Positions 62,801 through 64,000 of a stretch of 64,000 nucleotides of DNA are shown piece after piece. Under the pieces are notes generated by a model. It had not been told where the DNA came from and did not search any database. It worked only from the letters and a program-made list of their open reading frames with translations. The position numbers and the translations under genes were made by a program. Source of the stretch: Verrucomicrobiaceae bacterium (lineage in GTDB: Bacteria; Verrucomicrobiota; Verrucomicrobiia; Verrucomicrobiales; Verrucomicrobiaceae); the NCBI GenBank assembly GCA_947466075.1, contig CANIBP010000022.1:1-64000 (forward strand), in the 5' to 3' direction. Position 1 is the first letter of the stretch; each line of letters opens with the position of its first letter.

Positions 62801-64000
62801 TCAGGTCTTGCTGGGCAGATCGACGAGCATCTGGGCGTTGCTGGGATAGCGTTCGAGCAGGGAAATAACGCGTTGGATGGCTTCGATAGGTTTGTGACCG
62901 GCGAGACCACGACGCAGCATGTGAATTTTGTCGAGTTGGAAGGTCTGGAGCAGCAGTTCCTCACGACGGGTGCCGGATTTGAAGATGTTCACGGCTGGGA
63001 AGACGAACTGCTCGGCGATGCGGCGGTCGAGCACGAGTTCCATGTTGCCAGTGCCTTTGAACTCTTGGAAAATGAGGTCGTCCATACGGCTGCCGGTTTC
63101 GACCAGTGCGGTGCCCAGGATGGTGAGCGAACCGGCAGTGCGCGTGTTGCGTGCAGCAGCAAATAGACGACGTGGAATCTCCAGCGCACCGACACCGACG
63201 CCACCGCTCATGGTGGCACCACTTTTGGCGGTGTTATTGAAGGCGCGGGCCATGCGGGTGATGGAATCCATGAGCATGAAGACGTGATCACCGCACTCAA
63301 CGAGGCGCTTGGCACGCTCAATGGCGAACGCGGCGATGCGTGTGTGGTTTTTGACGTCCTGGTCGTTGTTACTGGCGAAGATTTCGGCCTGCGGCAGGAT
63401 GCGTTTGAACTCAGTGACTTCTTCCGGCCGTTCATCGACGAGCAAGATCATGAGATGCGTGCCAGGATGATTTTCGACAATGGCCTCAGCGATATGCTGG
63501 AGGATGGTGGTCTTACCAGCACGTGGTGGGGCGACAATCAAACCACGCTGACCGCGGCCGACGGGCGTCATCATGTCGATGACGCGGGTGGTGAGGCGAT
63601 CCTTGGTGGTTTCAAGCTGGTAGCGCTTGTTGGGATTGATCGCCTTGAGTTCTTCAAACAATGGCAAATCACGCATGGCTTGCGGATTGCGCGCATTGAC
63701 CTCGGTAATTTCGGTGACCTGTGGGCCGCGGCCACCTTTGCACTGCACGCCGGCAATGTGCATGCCCTCACGCAGGCCGTATTTGCGGATGAATTCAGGC
63801 GGAATGAAGGCATCGAGCGGATGCTGCGCATAGGAACGATCTTTTTGGCGCAGAAAGCCATAACCCTTCGGCGACATTTCGAGAATGCCATTTGCAGGTT
63901 CCGGCGGGCCGAGCGGCACTTCCTGCACGGGTTCATGGCGTTGACCATGTCCAGCATTGCTGGCGGGATGTTCGCCATTGCCGTTTTGCTGCTGTTGATT
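62801..64000 (-). CDS. rho: Transcription termination factor Rho (5' end beyond window)
   Basis: 400 codons are visible. The RNA-binding cold-shock domain includes GILEMSPKGYGFLRQ and DAFIPPEFIRKYGLREGMHI. The RecA-like ATPase domain shows Walker A APPRAGKTTILQHI, and later MLILLVDERPEEVTEF and LLLQTFQLDKIHMLRRG. Rho is a hexameric RNA helicase that ends transcription. Upstream of GTG 63928 the frame remains open to the window edge, and that part is rich in Gln, Asn, Gly and His (QQQQNGNGEHPASNAGHG). This suggests a disordered N-terminal insertion. The true start is outside the window. Confidence 0.95.
   Translation of the reverse strand, partial: NQQQQNGNGEHPASNAGHGQRHEPVQEVPLGPPEPANGILEMSPKGYGFLRQKDRSYAQHPLDAFIPPEFIRKYGLREGMHIAGVQCKGGRGPQVTEITEVNARNPQAMRDLPLFEELKAINPNKRYQLETTKDRLTTRVIDMMTPVGRGQRGLIVAPPRAGKTTILQHIAEAIVENHPGTHLMILLVDERPEEVTEFKRILPQAEIFASNNDQDVKNHTRIAAFAIERAKRLVECGDHVFMLMDSITRMARAFNNTAKSGATMSGGVGVGALEIPRRLFAAARNTRTAGSLTILGTALVETGSRMDDLIFQEFKGTGNMELVLDRRIAEQFVFPAVNIFKSGTRREELLLQTFQLDKIHMLRRGLAGHKPIEAIQRVISLLERYPSNAQMLVDLPSKT

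Overview
The window looks like chromosomal DNA of a Verrucomicrobiota member, probably close to Prosthecobacter/Verrucomicrobium. This is inferred from gene content, not from a search. It has secreted ThuA-like, DUF1501 and planctomycete-type cytochrome c proteins, a PQQ-type sugar dehydrogenase, a GldA/GldF/GldG/DUF4340 export cluster, an archaeal/eukaryal-type prolyl-tRNA synthetase, Rex, and many short operons with 4-nt ATGA overlaps. Weak or absent Shine-Dalgarno motifs are common. Most of the sequence is ordinary, densely packed core genome. There is no CRISPR array, prophage or rRNA, and only one tRNA (Asp).

Layout. 1-2 kb: the right end of an IS3-type element has cut the 5' part off a GT9 glycosyltransferase gene, followed by a GT8-like gene. 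2-9.4 kb: ThuA-like protein, ribF, an exported NlpC/P60-like protein, lspA with an alcohol dehydrogenase, an RF-like rescue factor and thyA. 9.4-17.3 kb (mostly minus strand): carA, metG, a 1228-residue cytochrome c/WD40/coiled-coil protein and a sugar dehydrogenase. 17.4-24 kb: proS, rex, and a five-gene minus-strand ABC cassette that includes an acylphosphatase and a degenerate metallopeptidase-like membrane protein. 24-28.4 kb: folP, a lower-GC inverted gene, a duplicated folP 3' end, a cytochrome lipoprotein and an apparently exported pyruvyl-transferase-like protein. 28.4-36.6 kb: dehydrogenase, MBL hydrolase, UvrD-like helicase, a heptose adenylyltransferase-PurN fusion, an A-type Fe-S carrier and an endonuclease-type mutL. 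36.6-47.1 kb: DUF1501, eno, a FtsB-like protein, GT28, Nudix, SNase-like nuclease, queE, a HemL-like aminotransferase, tatA, EEP phosphatase and an SDR. 47.1-48.6 kb: a lower-GC island with a gene frameshifted at a G8 run. 48.6-53.7 kb: the Gld-type ABC cluster. 53.8-57.2 kb: a TPR-like membrane protein, an MGMT-like protein, tRNA-Asp and an unknown gene. 57.4-59.8 kb: a plus-strand biosynthetic operon, pdxJ-acpS-coaD-DUF177-rpmF, ending in a hairpin terminator. 59.9-64 kb: glgX, DUF4112 and rho (5' end beyond the window).

The most unusual items are the HldE2-PurN fusion (32148-33245), the folP 3'-end duplication with a compensatory hairpin change (24793-24903 against 26155-26270), the ABC/acylphosphatase/pseudo-peptidase cassette (19642-23964), the giant cytochrome/WD40/coiled-coil protein (12368-16054), and the poly-G frameshift (47732-47739).
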